Part shown: one piece after another, positions 46,701-58,206 of the stretch
Layout: each line of letters begins with the position of its first letter
How positions within the stretch are numbered: the first letter of the stretch is position 1
Source: Neonectria sp. B-13
Lineage: Eukaryota > Ascomycota > Sordariomycetes > Hypocreales > Nectriaceae
Direction of reading: 5' to 3'
Assembly: GCA_002682825.1 (NCBI GenBank)
Contig: NOKP01000013.1
Coordinates: 62,001 to 126,000 of the forward strand
DNA length: 64,000 nucleotides
Notes under the pieces: model-generated
Databases searched by the model: none
Told to the model about the DNA's origin: nothing
What the model saw: the letters and a program-made list of their open reading frames with translations, nothing else
Program-made: the position numbers and the translations under genes

Positions 46701-48778
46701 GAAACTAGGCTGATAATAGGCAGAGGAGGAAGCTGTCGAACGATGGCTGGAGAACGATGCACATGTCTGTGGAGGGTTTGCTTTTTCTTCTTCTTTTTCT
46801 TCTTCTTTTTCTTTTGGCTTCTGGAAGGTGGAGAGTTCTAGGCTTAAAGCTCCGAGGGACGGCACCTCAGTGGTGGTCGGGAACGCTAGGTGCAAATTGC
46901 AGAGGTAGGTCGGAGACAGGTCGGTGAACAGGGCAGGTAAGGTCCCTTTTGTTTTGTTGTCATGCGAGTGTCCAGTGAAGGACTGGATAAAGGGTTCATA
47001 TCACGATGATTACCACTTTGCACACCGAGCATGAGCCCAGCCAAGCATCTACTGAGAGACAGCGGCTTGGAGGTGTGGACTGCCTTACAAACGACGGAGA
47101 GTACGTACCTATAAGTAACATGAATTACTGAGGGCAGACACATGGTGGGAGGAGCAACTACTGCTAGTACGTACAGTAGTAAGTAATAGTAGTAGTAGGT
47201 AGACCTGGGATGCCCGGAGGACGTCTTCTCAATTGCCACGTGAAACAATGTCTATGCAGGACCACGGATACTGTATCCACGAGACCCTTACCCGATTACC
47301 AAGGTAGGCAACTCCCTACCTGATAACTTACCCAGACTACCTAATTTCTGTCTTGCCTGCAGTATCCGTAGAGCATTCATAGAGCTCATTCCCGCCCATT
47401 GGGTCGGGTTCAAGGGTCAAGCGGACCCATACTCGTACCTAATCGATGGCAAAATGCCCGCCGTGTCTCGTCATTAACACTCCTGGCCTGCCCCGGTGAT
47501 GGACAGGTCCCCCTGTCCATCGGTGCGCCAACGCCAACTCCAACACCAACGCCAACGCAGGAGGACCCCTGGCATCAGCACAGCGCTCGGAGCAGTGCAA
47601 CATGGGGGAAGCACACCGATGCAGAGGCCATGGGCGTAATAGGCTTAAGTTCTTCTGGCGGCGGGCGGGCTAGGCTAACAACCCAACACCGTGAGGAGTC
47701 GAGGACCGATGAACACGCACTGGGCACCGGCCGAACAGGACGCCCGGGCCGCTTCCTTGAGGGTCCAACTTCCATGACAAGTTAATCAAGCACCCAGGTA
47801 CCAGCATCCTACGGAGCAGTAGTTTAGAGATAGCGGGAGGCCGACACCCTCTTCCCGTCGTCTTAACCAGCCTCCCCCCAACATCCCACCCGAAACGTTC
47901 AACGTCCAACGTCCAACGTCCCGGCTCTTTTCCCCCCCTCCTCGCCGCTCGCCGCTCGCCTCCGTCTCCGGCTCCATCTCCAGCGTTCAAGCTTCTCGAT
48001 GCTTGCACTGCTGCCCTCTGTCGGTTGTGTGTTTTGAGACCAGACACCGCTATCCATCCGTGTCACCCTGCCAATCTCGCCAACTGAAGCGCTGTATCGC
48101 CTCCCAGCCAACCCAGGCCTGCCCATGCTGCCCCTCTGACGTGCATCGCACCCGCCTCGACACCGCCAGGGACGGGACACCGCCAACCAGCCCGCGCTCG
48201 TCGGGTTCAGAAGTGTACAGTAGGTAGGTGCTTTGTACGAGAGTCCACCGAGATGCCGATGCCGATGCCGATGCCGATGCCTCTGCGGGCCTCCTCCGTG
48301 GTGGTAGTGGTGGAGGAGGAAGTGGTGGTGGTGCTGACATGACAAGTCGACTGACGAGTCGACAACAGGTGTCAGTTGCAGTTGGTCCAGCTGGTCCAGT
48401 TGATTCGAATTGGTTGTTCGGCGGTTGGAAAAGCCTCGCGGCCGAAGAGGCGTTTTCTTCCCCGTACTCCTCCTTCCTCCATCCGCAAGTTTGTTAGTCA
48501 CTTGTTCTCGGTTCTCGTCTCTCCCGTCGCCTGTCTCTGCCTGTCCCGGGTGTCCCCTCGTTAGCTCTTTTGCCCTCTGCCTTTTTGCCCTTCCCGTCTC
48601 CCTAACTAGTGTCCGTCGGGTGCTCGTCGCTCTCCGCCCTCTCCTATTCCCTTCCTTTTGACTTGGCCCCTGGGTCTCCAGTTATCCACGACCTGATCCC
48701 CACCACGAACTTTGCTCCTCTGGCATCACATGCTCCTCTTCACCTCTGTTGCGAGTCGCTGAGACTGCGACCGCAACC
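43791..48778. other. Gene-free block of about 5 kb between divergent genes
   Basis: No gene is supported on either strand. It has a CTTCTT-rich pyrimidine tract at 46782-46815, dense TAGGTA/TACCTA/GTACGTAC motifs at 47100-47350, CCAACG-type short repeats at 47525-47560, CCAACGT repeats at 47896-47925, and a (GATGCC)5 repeat at 48252-48281. The last 400 bp is CT-rich and probably the RasGEF promoter and leader. Confidence 0.5.
48252..48281 (+). repeat. Microsatellite (GATGCC)x5
   Basis: Five perfect hexamer copies upstream of the RasGEF gene. Confidence 0.95.
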
Positions 48779-51700
48779 ATGGATCCCGATTATGTTGGTT
48801 CACGACAAGCTCACCCGATTCCAGGCTCGCCGGCTTCCCGTCAACTAGCTGTAGCCGGTTCGATTCCCCTTCGCTACTCGCCCAACAGCAGTGCGAACCT
48901 CGCCAGCGCCCTCTTCCGAAGCCGTTCCCAACACCGATCCCCAAGCCATAGACGCCAAGACTCGGCTGGTTCCATTGTCGACGACCCCTTCTTCCAACGC
49001 TACAGCCCTGCGGCTGTCTCTGACGACTCGGACAGCAGCTCCGTCTACCAATCCCTCTCCGACCGAGACGACGACGGCGACAACTACAACGGCGACGATC
49101 GCGACAGCAATGACAATACCCCAAGCCAGCACTGGCCGCCACCCCGTCGAGAGTCATTGACCGCCACCCCTTCATCGAACTGGGTATGTCCATCGCTCCA
49201 ACACACCGACCCCACCTGTCTGACCCTCGCGGGGCAGGGGTCGTGTGAAATATGAGACACGTCGGATATGCGGGGACTGACTGTGACTTGACTTCCTAGT
49301 CCCCCTCATCCTCCACCATGGAGGGCTTCAACATCGCCGTCATCGGGTCCACCGGTGTCGGCAAATCCTCCTTCGTCCAGCGCGTCCTGGGCCTCTCCCG
49401 CCCGCCCATCTCAAACGCCTCCAGCGTGCGCATGCTGATCGACAATACCTCCCACGTCATCACTCTTCTCGAGCTGGATCTAGAGTATTTCGAATTGAAC
49501 CCAACCCAGCCAATCCAATGGCCAAAACAGATCAACGGCCACATCGTGCCGCGAGTCGACGCCGCCCTCGTCCTCTACGATGTTATGAATCAGGAATCCA
49601 TTCGCGAGCTCCCTCAAACCTTGTGTATGCGTCCCCTATCTCTCGCGACCAAGACGTACTGAACGTAATCTAGCGGCCCTCACCAACTCCAGTCTTCCAT
49701 GCAGCCTGGTGGCCTGCAAATGCGAAAACCCCGAGCAGGACTGGCATGTTGACCCAGATGCAATGTCAAATCATCCATTGTTTAGGACATGCATCGCTAC
49801 ATATAAAGTCTCCTCGGAGCGGCCTGAGATCGCCAGAATGGCTCTCAATACGATCCTTCGAGCCGCGATAAACCATAAAAGAGGTAGGTCCGAACCCATT
49901 GACTTGATGCTCATTGGTTCTGATATCATCATAAGAAGGGAACGGTGAGACTGTCTCACGCCGCCGGGCGCAATCTGCTGCCAACCTCGAGGCTCCCGAT
50001 CCCACCGTTGGACGACCCCTGAGCCAAAATAGCAAACATAGCAGAGCGAGTTCTGACTTCTCCCTTCTCCGTGGAGTCTCTACCCCTCCCGTAACCGAAA
50101 CCTACCGAGCACGCAGCCCTCGAGTCGGCCAGCACCAGAACTCGAGCCACTCAACAGGCTCAGTCCGCGAACTGGGGGACCATGGCCAGCCGCAAACAGT
50201 CAGTAGCATGCTCAGAACTCCCGGTATACGGCTTGATAGGCAAGGCAGTGACTCCCACTTGGATGTGGAAGAGTCAGATGCCGAATCATACCGACACTCG
50301 GACGATATCCCCATTCTACAGCGAAACGACGACAATGTTCTCGACAAGCCCGCGAAGATGGCGGGGGTATCATTTGACGACTTGGTAGATCGCCTACTCG
50401 CTCCTAGGTTGTCGAGGGCAGATAACAACTTCTCCGACATATTTCTCTGTCTCTACCGAAAGTTTGCAGCTCCTGGCGAGCTCTTTTCGGCCATTCTCAC
50501 ACGACTAGATGAAGTCCGAGAGGACAAGACGACCCATTATCTGTCTAAAACGGCGACACAGCTTCGGGTTATCGAAATGGTAGCCAAGTGGGTATCGCTT
50601 TACCCCGGTGACTTTGCACGCCCACTTACTAGGAGGAACTTGGAAGACTTCATCAAGCATCTTTCTACGGAACCCATCTTCTCTATAGCCGCCCAGCACA
50701 TGCGTCGAAACCTTCAATTCAATGTGGTGGAAGATGATGACACCGGCTGGGCAAACTCAGATGACACGGGCGATATAATTGCAAGTGAGATATTGTCCAA
50801 AGACGCCAACGAGCTGTCTTCGGGCGTCAGTACTCTAACGGTCGATGAAGATCTGGATGGGAGACCATCAGGCAGCTCGGAGACCTCGTTTGCGGACAGG
50901 GGAAGCAGTGTCGGGAGCCAAGTACAGTTTCATTCATATGATGAGTACGAGAGAGTGGCAGCCGGCCTTGAGCCCACAGACACCTTGCCCATGAACAAAT
51001 TCCGGTACCACATTTTTATGGAGATATCGGATGACGACGTGGCGGACGAGCTGACACGGATCGATTGGATCATGTTTTCTTCTATTCGGATTCGAGACTT
51101 TGTCAGGCACGTCAGCTTGTCTTCGACTCAGAAAGAGAAGTGCAAGAGCTTGAACAACGTCAACCGGATGATCAATCATTTCAACCATGTCGCCAAGTGG
51201 GTTGCAAATATGATCCTCTTACGGGACAAGGCAAAGCACCGAGCACAAATGCTGGATAAGTTTATGAGCATCGCGCTAAAGCTACGACAACTGAATAATT
51301 ACAACGGGTTGGCAGCCGTTTTGGCCGGAGTTAACGGCACAGCAATTCACCGATTGACCCAGACGCGGGCGCTGGTGCCAGCTGAGACTCAGAAGCGGTT
51401 TGCGCGATTGGTTATTTTGATGGGAACGCAAAAGAGCCACTTTGCGTACCGACTGGCTTGGGAAAACTCGCCTTTGCCGCGCATTCCCTTCATCCCGCTC
51501 CACCGGCGAGATCTGGTATCAGCTGAGGAGGGTAGCAAAACATTTGTTGGTCCCGACGGTGATCGTATCAACTGGAAGAAGTTTGAGGTGTTGGGAGAAG
51601 TTCTACTCCCAATTATGAAGAGCCAGGGCACCGCGTACCCGAACCTCGTCAAGCATGACCTTGCCCGAGAACTGATTCTGTCTTGCCGGATGCCAATAGA

Positions 51701-51852
51701 TGATGAGGTAAGATAGCCCTACGCCTGCTATATGTCGTGCTTTCTGCTAACACCCCTTTTAGGATATCTATCAGCGAAGTGTACAGGTTGAGAGCACGTC
51801 TGGGGGATCGGCCGAGCCGCCCAAGAAGAAGTTTCCCTGGTTTGCTAAATAG
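48779..51852 (+). CDS. Ras guanine-nucleotide exchange factor with N-terminal degenerate Ras-like P-loop domain
   Basis: Exons 48779-49183, 49300-49624, 49674-49883, 49936-51707 and 51763-51852 give 933 residues. Residues 1-135 are Ser/Asp-rich. A Ras-like domain follows, with Walker A GSTGVGKS at residues 151-158. Its later motifs are poor: DxxG is replaced in LLELDLEYFEL, and NKxD by CKCE (residues 258-261). After a disordered linker come a RasGEF N-terminal motif (about 455-570, VSFDDLVDRLLAPRL) and the CDC25 homology domain (about 660-905), with FNHVAKWVANMIL, LNNYNGLAAVLAGVNGTAIHRL and PFIPLHRRDL. The last exon encodes a basic tail, KKKFPWFAK. RasGEFs load GTP on Ras-type switches. The P-loop domain probably regulates or scaffolds; this is inference. 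The intron 3 acceptor is a tandem AAGAAG. Confidence 0.9.
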
Positions 51853-52344
51853 GTGAAGCGTGAGGAGTTATGGCGACTGTGGATCTATCTACCTTTGGAT
51901 CATGCGATGTGTGATGGGCATTTAGCAGGGACATGTTTTAGACTCGTGGTACGCCATGTTGTTGGACTATAGCTAATGGTCGGCCTAGTGGGCAATGTAT
52001 AATTGGGGCTGACTTTGCGTGCTCCTGGGTACGCGACCAATGCCATTCATTGTGAATCACTTGACGATGGATGATGGCTGCTCTTCTCCAGGCGCCTTAT
52101 CTTTGTTTTTCCAACTTATCCTAGCATGCCTGCCTGTTTAGGGTTGATGGCGATTCAATGCTCCGTTCCTTCCCAAACTACTAGTACCTCCGAACTCAGC
52201 GTGACCCGCACCTGTCTCGCACTGGCAAGTCAACTTATTTGTGGCCAAAGAGATTGAGAGAGAACTCTCTGCTGGCATCACATTCAACGTGACCTAGAAT
52301 GAACATTCCACGCTCCCCTGATTTCCTTGATCATCTCCCGTCCC
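51853..52344. other. Intergenic region between RasGEF and the 555-residue gene
   Basis: About 490 bp of 3' flank and promoter between two plus-strand genes. No feature is recognised. Confidence 0.6.
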
Positions 52345-54063
52345 ATGGACCTTCCTAGTCCTTGGTCGGATGATGTCATTGCATCCGCGCTGCCACTACC
52401 AGTTCTACAGATACTTTTGAAGCAGGAGAATCTTAAGATGACAGTGACGTCGTCGTTTTGCCTCGATCTTCCTACCCGCCTTCCAAGCATTGAGACCATC
52501 GATCAACTCCTGACCGTTGCGGAAGAGTCCCATCTCTGGATCGCCCGGACAGGCAACTGTTGCATCGAGGTGTCACTTGCCGTCAATGGTACCCAGGTTC
52601 TTGACAGCACGCAGCGCGACGCGTTTGTCCAGTCGATCAAGAAGTGTGAAGTATGCCAAGCCCATGGGTCTTCTGCCCATCCCACAGCTAACGATGGTCA
52701 ACAGCTGTGGCATCGCCTAGGCCTTCGTCTCGAGTATGGCTGTGATACACAGACCCAGCTGCCAGGCCTCATGAGCTTTTCGATCCAGCACCCAGACTTG
52801 GCTTCTGCCCTTGCGCCTCCGACCGGAGCAGCCACTGCACAGTTCCGTGCATTCATCCTTTCAATCAGCGTTAATGAAATTGAAGCCAAGGCACCACTCC
52901 CGTCATACAACAGTCGCCAGAATCAACTAAAGAAGCGGAAACGACCACGCCAGGTGAAAGAGGAGAACACTCCAAGGGTGGGTGAGCATGATGATATGTT
53001 TTCTGCCCTTGACTTAGACGATAGATGGGCCGTCGAGAACTTCATCTCGAGCCTGAACTTCCCTTCGCAATGCAACGTGACGCACCAGTCTACTCAAAGT
53101 CTTGGGACAGGACCAAATCTGGGCATTGAAGAGGTTTTGAACAAAGTGAACAACTCTGCTTTGGTTGCGGTGATGTTTGAGCAGCTGATGCTTGCGCCTG
53201 CGAAGAAATACAAAGGGATTCAGATCCTTAGTGGTCTTTCATCACGCTGTCTCACCCGACTAGCACCCGGGGTCTTTCACATTCCGTATCTCAAGGTGTG
53301 TTGAAACAAACCGAGTCGTAATATAAAGTGCTGACAACTCGAATAGACGATTTCTGACCGCCTTGGCTTTCTCAAGGTCATAAGTGCATCATTGGCGCGT
53401 CTGAGGAATGCAGAGTCCCGGGGTCTACGGCAAAAAATCACGGAGCTCGGTTTGCGAAATATACAAGGACAAACGTCCTCTGATGAGTGGGAAAACATTA
53501 CTCAGGGGATCGAGAAACGAGCATGGGACGTTCTAGTGACGAACTCGAAACTACCTCCCTTGAAAGAAAGGTCGAAAAGGGAACGCCTACAACTGGTCCA
53601 GCCCATTTTGGGGCCAAGCAAAACCGAGGGCATCATTCCCATACTTTCAAGGAAGCCTGACGAAGCAGAGTGCTTCCAGATCAAGAACGAGGAAGATAGC
53701 TCAAGCCAAAGCATGTTGGGAATGGAGGAGCCCGTCTCAGTCGACTGGTCAGCGTTGGTGAGTGACCAGGATCTAGTGGCAGACAGCCAAGCCTTCAACT
53801 CAAGATGTCTGGATCCTCCAATTTCTCAAGCCATTATGGCCAACGACAGCTTTAGTCCGCTGCTAGGACCAGAGCAGCACTTTGTCGGGAATCCGTGGTC
53901 CACGGATGGTTTCGAGGCAGGGAACTACAACAGCGATCCTCCATTTCCTAACAGTTACGGGGGTTCAACTTACACGGAAGAAGGGACACAGTATATAGGC
54001 TACGATCCTGGAGGCTTTCAGTCATTTGCCGACTGGCTCTCGTGTGGCAGCCCGGGCATGTGA
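52345..54063 (+). CDS. Unrecognised protein, 555 residues
   Basis: Exons 52345-53295 and 53347-54063, with a 51-bp phase-0 intron (GTGTGT donor, CTGAC branch site). The N-terminal part (residues 1-190) looks folded, alternating hydrophobic and polar residues with several Cys (GNCCIEVSLAVNG, KKCEVCQAHG). A basic cluster, QLKKRKRPRQ, around residue 195 resembles a nuclear localisation signal. A second hydrophobic segment (EEVLNKVNNSALVAVMFEQL) crosses towards the intron. The C-terminal 120 residues are acidic and low-complexity, rich in Ser, Gly and Asn (GYDPGGFQSFADWL), which resembles a transcriptional activation region. I cannot assign a family. The combination suggests a nuclear regulatory protein, at low confidence. 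Confidence 0.75.
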
Positions 54064-54469
54064 GGGCATATTGAATTGGGAATGTAAACACCAAGTAGAG
54101 TGTTCCACATGGACAAGAGAAAACAAGAATATGAGAAGACAAATGGGCTGGCTGTATTTCAGAACAACCCGATTTGAAGGCAAAGTCCCGTGTTGGTAGA
54201 TTACAAGTACTAGATACAGCCCGCAGTTATCAACGTGTAGTAGAAGAAACGCTCAGATTTCGTTTGAATGGCGCTCCCCAGACCCATCGCTAATAGTTCA
54301 ATCGCTGAAGTGATAAAGAGGAACAACTGGTGGCCTCGTTAGGCCCATCAGAACCAGGATTGTGTTGATTGCCCTCGGCCGAAAATGCTTAGGCGTCATG
54401 GACCTCGCCATGGGCCTCGCTCAAAATGACCGCTGGGGGCATTTTTAGAGTGCGATCCGTCCCCCTGAC
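54064..54469. other. Convergent intergenic region
   Basis: About 400 bp between the stop codons of the 555-residue gene and the 77-residue membrane protein. No feature is recognised. Confidence 0.6.
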
Positions 54470-54703
54470 TCATTTCTTATTCTTGCCCTTTTTGGCAGCA
54501 GCTTTCTTGTCCTTTTTATCCTGCGCCGCCTTGCGCTGCTCGGGCTTCAAGGTGGCGAAGCCGATGTACCAGTGCAGGGTGAACTGCAAGCCGACCGCGA
54601 CGAGGACGATGAGGAGGATGGTGAAGAGGATGGGCTGGTCATTGAGGACGGCGACGGCCTCGTCTGTGGCGCCGATTTTAGAAAACCAGTCGAATTGACC
54701 CAT
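54470..54703 (-). CDS. Small single-pass membrane protein, 77 residues
   Basis: One exon. A polar N-terminus (MGQFDWFSKIGATDEAVAVL) is followed by one membrane segment (PILFTILLIVLVAVGLQFTL) and a very basic Lys-rich C-terminus (KDKKAAAKKGKNKK). By the positive-inside rule the basic tail would face the cytosol, with the N-terminus in the lumen. The terminal KGKNKK could act as a dilysine-like ER signal. Composition and position suggest a small ER membrane protein; I recognise no family. The frame is clean, and a CT-rich divergent promoter region lies upstream. Confidence 0.75.
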   Translation of the reverse strand: MGQFDWFSKIGATDEAVAVLNDQPILFTILLIVLVAVGLQFTLHWYIGFATLKPEQRKAAQDKKDKKAAAKKGKNKK

Positions 54704-55695
54704 TGGAGCGGATGCCTCGAGGCGTGAAGCGGAAGTGGGTGGATTCGAGGAGAGCCGATTGAAGAGCCGATGCTTGCTCGGTCTCGAGTGTGCCGGACAG
54801 TCGAGCGTAGAGATAGCGGGAGGAAGGATAAGGTGATGTACAGATAGAAGCGAGGTGTGTATGTGCGCCAGTCACGTACAGGTAGGTATCTTTTATTCGA
54901 GCTGGTGATGATGCCGTGAAGCGGAAGAGAGCGCGAGCAGATGAGGAAGTGGGATGAGAGAGAGAAAAAGAGAAGGGGGAAACTACGCCATAGGAAAGGA
55001 AAACGGTTGAGATCGTGGGAGTCGAAACCAAAAGCGTCACAATTCCGATGGATCGTCACTGGGGTCTGGGCAGGACGGCGACGACGATGGCGACGGTGAC
55101 GGCCCACTGGATCCCGGGAGGCGAACTGAGACGTTTCACAGTTGCAGCAAAAAGTCGACTGATACTGTGGCTGCGGCTGCGGTTGATTGGTTACGAAAAC
55201 GCTGGATTGGACGGGATAGACCAGGGGGGTCGTCAAGCGATTCAAGCCGTCAACACCTTAATAATAAGTGCAGGGAGGCCAGGCGCCGGACGAGATGGGT
55301 CGGTCTTGTGAGTGATGTGGGTTTAACTAAGTAGACTAGTCTAGCTGTTTCGGAGGTGTCCAAATATGGCCATGGTGAATCTCGTTGTTGGATAACTCAT
55401 TACTGTACCTAAGTGCCTACCACGTGATGTCGCACGTGCCCACAGCGTCCCCTTGTTCCCTCTTTTGAGCACTTCGAGCTGACAGCTGCTCTGATTGGCC
55501 TAGACACCCCATGGGCACTAGCGTCCCTCTTCTCAATTGAGGATTCCTGTATCCCGAAAAAATCTCGAGCTCGTGAGTGAAAGGTCGCGCCAGACCAGTC
55601 GACTTTGGGTGCCCGCTGTCCATTCCCTCCTCACGAACCTCACGAATCGATACCCCGGACACGAATCCATTGAGCGGACCCGACTCCTACCGGCC
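54704..55695. other. Divergent promoter region between the 77-residue gene and uS5m
   Basis: About 1 kb serving both directions. The minus-strand half is pyrimidine-rich (leader of the small membrane protein). Plus-strand TGTACCTAAGTGCCTACC lies near 55404-55421. The uS5m frame is open upstream to 55537, but no better start is evident. Confidence 0.55.
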
Positions 55696-57253
55696 ATGAG
55701 CGTCGCACGCCCGGCGCGCAGCCTCCTCGGCCGCTGCCTCTCCTCGACCCGAACGACTCCCGCCACCGCCATCCCGTGCCAACAGTTCCATACCTCTGCA
55801 CCTCGTCCCAGTCGCAAGTCCCGCTTCCGCAATGTCAAAGCTGAGGAGCTTGGCTTGTTGAAGCCCGAAAATATGGACAAGTACCAGAAGGACAAGTTCC
55901 CCGAGTTCTCAAAGGAGGACAAGGAACACCTCAAGTCCAAGTACTCGCCTGAGCAGCTCGAGGCGTTGGCGGCGGGAGAGATGGCCGTCGACCCCAAGGA
56001 CATGATCATCCAAGGTCGATTACGAGACGACCCGTACCGCCCCGACTACATCGAGGACTACACCGTCCTGGACCCCCGCTACGACCTTAAGCCCGTCCTC
56101 GAGAGCACCCCCAGGGAAGTCCACTGGCCCGACCATAGCGAGTGGATCGACAACTACGGACAAAAGATGATGAAGATTACCGACAAGAAGACGAGCGACC
56201 AGCTGACGCGGGCCATGGTCCGCGCCATGCGCCGAGTCAAGGAGAGCACCGGCCAGGAGCTGATAGACTTGACCGAGGATGAGCTCAAGGACATGGAGGC
56301 CGATCCGGAGCTGGCCAAGCGCCACCTGATTGTAGAGGACCTCCCGGAGCCCGAAGCCACCGCCTCCGGGCCCGAGTTCATGACCCGCGCGCAGGCCATG
56401 GAACTGGATGAGTCCATCGACGCGGAGTGGAAGAAGGAGCTCAACAAGATCGTCGAGTTCTCCCACCAAGGCGAGGTGGAGCCCAGCAGCCTCGAGCTCC
56501 TCCAGGACGGCCCGGCCGGCGTTGAGCGTCTCCACTCGGCCGAGGCCGCCGACTTGGGCAAGGTGCCAGGTGTCCAGGGTCTGTACAAGCACGCCGCCGA
56601 CCCTGAGGACATGGGCCAGGACGACGCGGGCAAGTTCCAGGAGATCAAGCGCCTGACGGGCATGAGCCTCAAGGACATCCGCTCGCTCCTCACCAAGGGC
56701 CTGGTCACTCGTTGGGTTGCCAACCAGACGCGTCTGGGCAAGGTCCGCAGCACTTCCGTTGTCGCCATCGCTGGTAACGGCAACGGCCGCCTCGGCCTCG
56801 GAATGGCCAAATCCACTGAGCCCGGTGTCGCCGAGGAGACGGCTCAAATGCTTGCCATCCGCAACATGAAGCCCATCCGCCGCTACGAGAACCGCACCAT
56901 CTACGGCGACATCTCCGCCAAGGTTTCCGGGACTGTTGTTCAGCTGATGGCTCGTCCTCCTGGTAAGTTTAAACCGTCCTCTTTCAACCACTACCTATCC
57001 AAGGGATACATGCTAACGGCAAACTATGATAGGTTTCGGACTGCGCTGCCCCCACCGAATCTTTGAGATGTGCCGCGCAGCAGGCATCCACGACATTGCG
57101 GCGCGAATGCCGCGATCCAAGAACCCGATGAACTCGGTCAAGGCGGCATACCAGGCGCTGACGAACCAGCCGGACCCGGAGCAGATCGCCATGGGCCGGG
57201 GCAAGAAGCTGGTGGACGTGCGGAAGGTGTACTACGGCGGAGCTGTATATTAA
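55696..57253 (+). CDS. MRPS5: Mitochondrial small-subunit ribosomal protein uS5m
   Basis: Exons 55696-56962 and 57033-57253 give 495 residues. The N-terminus (MSVARPARSLLGRCLSSTRT) is a typical mitochondrial presequence. Residues 40-330 form a long charged extension seen in fungal mitochondrial S5. The S5 double-stranded RNA-binding and C-terminal domains follow: VRSTSVVAIAGNGNGRLGLG, NRTIYGDISAKVSGTVVQLM and, across the intron, PPGFGLRCPHRIFEMCRAAG. The motif KNPMNSVKAAYQAL and the C-terminal YYGGAVY are family-typical. The 70-bp intron has a TGCTAACGG branch site and restores the conserved PPGFGLR. The first Met after the open upstream frame was chosen because it gives the presequence. Confidence 0.93.
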
Positions 57254-57578
57254 AGTGTATTACCAGAAGGTGTAACGTGTACCTATATGAAGGGTTCTTC
57301 TCCCCATCTCCCCGGCGTGGTGGCAGAGTTGCTGTACGTTTAGAACCATTTTTTTTTGGCTAAGCAGCAACATTTTCAACAAGCCATCTGTGTACCTGGA
57401 TGCTCGTGCGCTGAGTTGTGTGGTCGTTCATTGTATTCGTGATTTTGCTGGGTATCATCTCTTGTATCTAATCATCGTCCTCGGCGCGGTGGACATTGGG
57501 TTTCCGAACTCGTAAAGAGTCCCCCTTCCGTCTAGCAATTGATATCCATTTCCGGGCTTTCAGGTGTAACAGCCTCGA
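57254..57578. other. Convergent intergenic region between uS5m and DAD3
   Basis: About 325 bp of 3' flanks. TGTACCTATA at 57281-57290 resembles, but does not match, a PUF consensus. No gene is seen. Confidence 0.6.
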
Positions 57579-57921
57579 TCAGGTTGTTGATCCATCACCC
57601 CAGTCGATCTCCTGCTGCAGAACGATGCTGTACACGCTCGCCTTGAGGAGGGTAAAGGCCAGACTCGTCTTGCGCTCAAGCTCACGGAGGCCGTCGAGGA
57701 TTTCGGTACTGGGATTGGAGGCGAGGTGGTCGAGGATGGTGGCCAGCTGGAGGGTGTCGCGTCAGCATTAATTGCGCTTAGGAAAGCACCGAGAAAGCTC
57801 AGTCAGTTCGCACCTTGTTCATGTTCTCGGCGAGACGCTCGTACTCGTCGAGGACTTCCTGCTCTAGCGGGGACAGCTCTGGCGGCGAGAGTAGGCCGCC
57901 GACTGTTGAGGTTTGGTCCAT
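57579..57921 (-). CDS. DAD3: DASH/Dam1 complex subunit DAD3
   Basis: Exons 57921-57814 and 57746-57579 give 91 residues (yeast Dad3 is about 94). After a short variable N-terminus comes LSPLEQEVLDEYERLAENMN, and after the 67-bp intron LATILDHLASNPSTEILDGL, RELERKTSLAFTLLKASVYS and IVLQQEI, the Dad3 family block. The DASH ring couples kinetochores to microtubule plus ends in fungi. The intron has a GTGCGA donor and a CTGAC branch site. The start Met gives the expected length; an in-frame upstream extension lacks family similarity. The gene is too small and too split to be seen as one open frame. Confidence 0.92.
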
Positions 57922-58206
57922 TGCGTGGGTTTTGTGGTCGTGGGTTGTGAGAGCGTATCCAGGAATACGCGACCGCTGCGACGCGGTTGAGGATGGAGGA
58001 GTTGTAATGCACTCGAAGTTGGAGGTGGGTGTGGAGGGGTTGTTTTCAGGCGCTTGGTGGAGCACGCCGGCCCCACTTTCGGAGGTCCTCAAAGCCGTGT
58101 CCCGTTTGTTGTCGATACTTACACTTGGGCCGTCTTGGAGGTGGTGACAACTACCGTGCTTCTCCTCCCTTTCTCTGTCTTCACCTTCACCTTGACCTTC
58201 GTATTC

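Noticed and set aside
56020..56991. 323-residue open frame antisense to uS5m
   Set aside because: It mirrors the strong codon bias of uS5m; its composition (Leu, Gly, Val, His-rich) is that of a reverse-strand shadow, and the sense frame has clear family similarity.
57254..57578. TGTACCTATA and other TGTA sequences after uS5m as PUF sites
   Set aside because: None matches UGUAHAUA or UGUAHAUUA; TGTA alone is too common.
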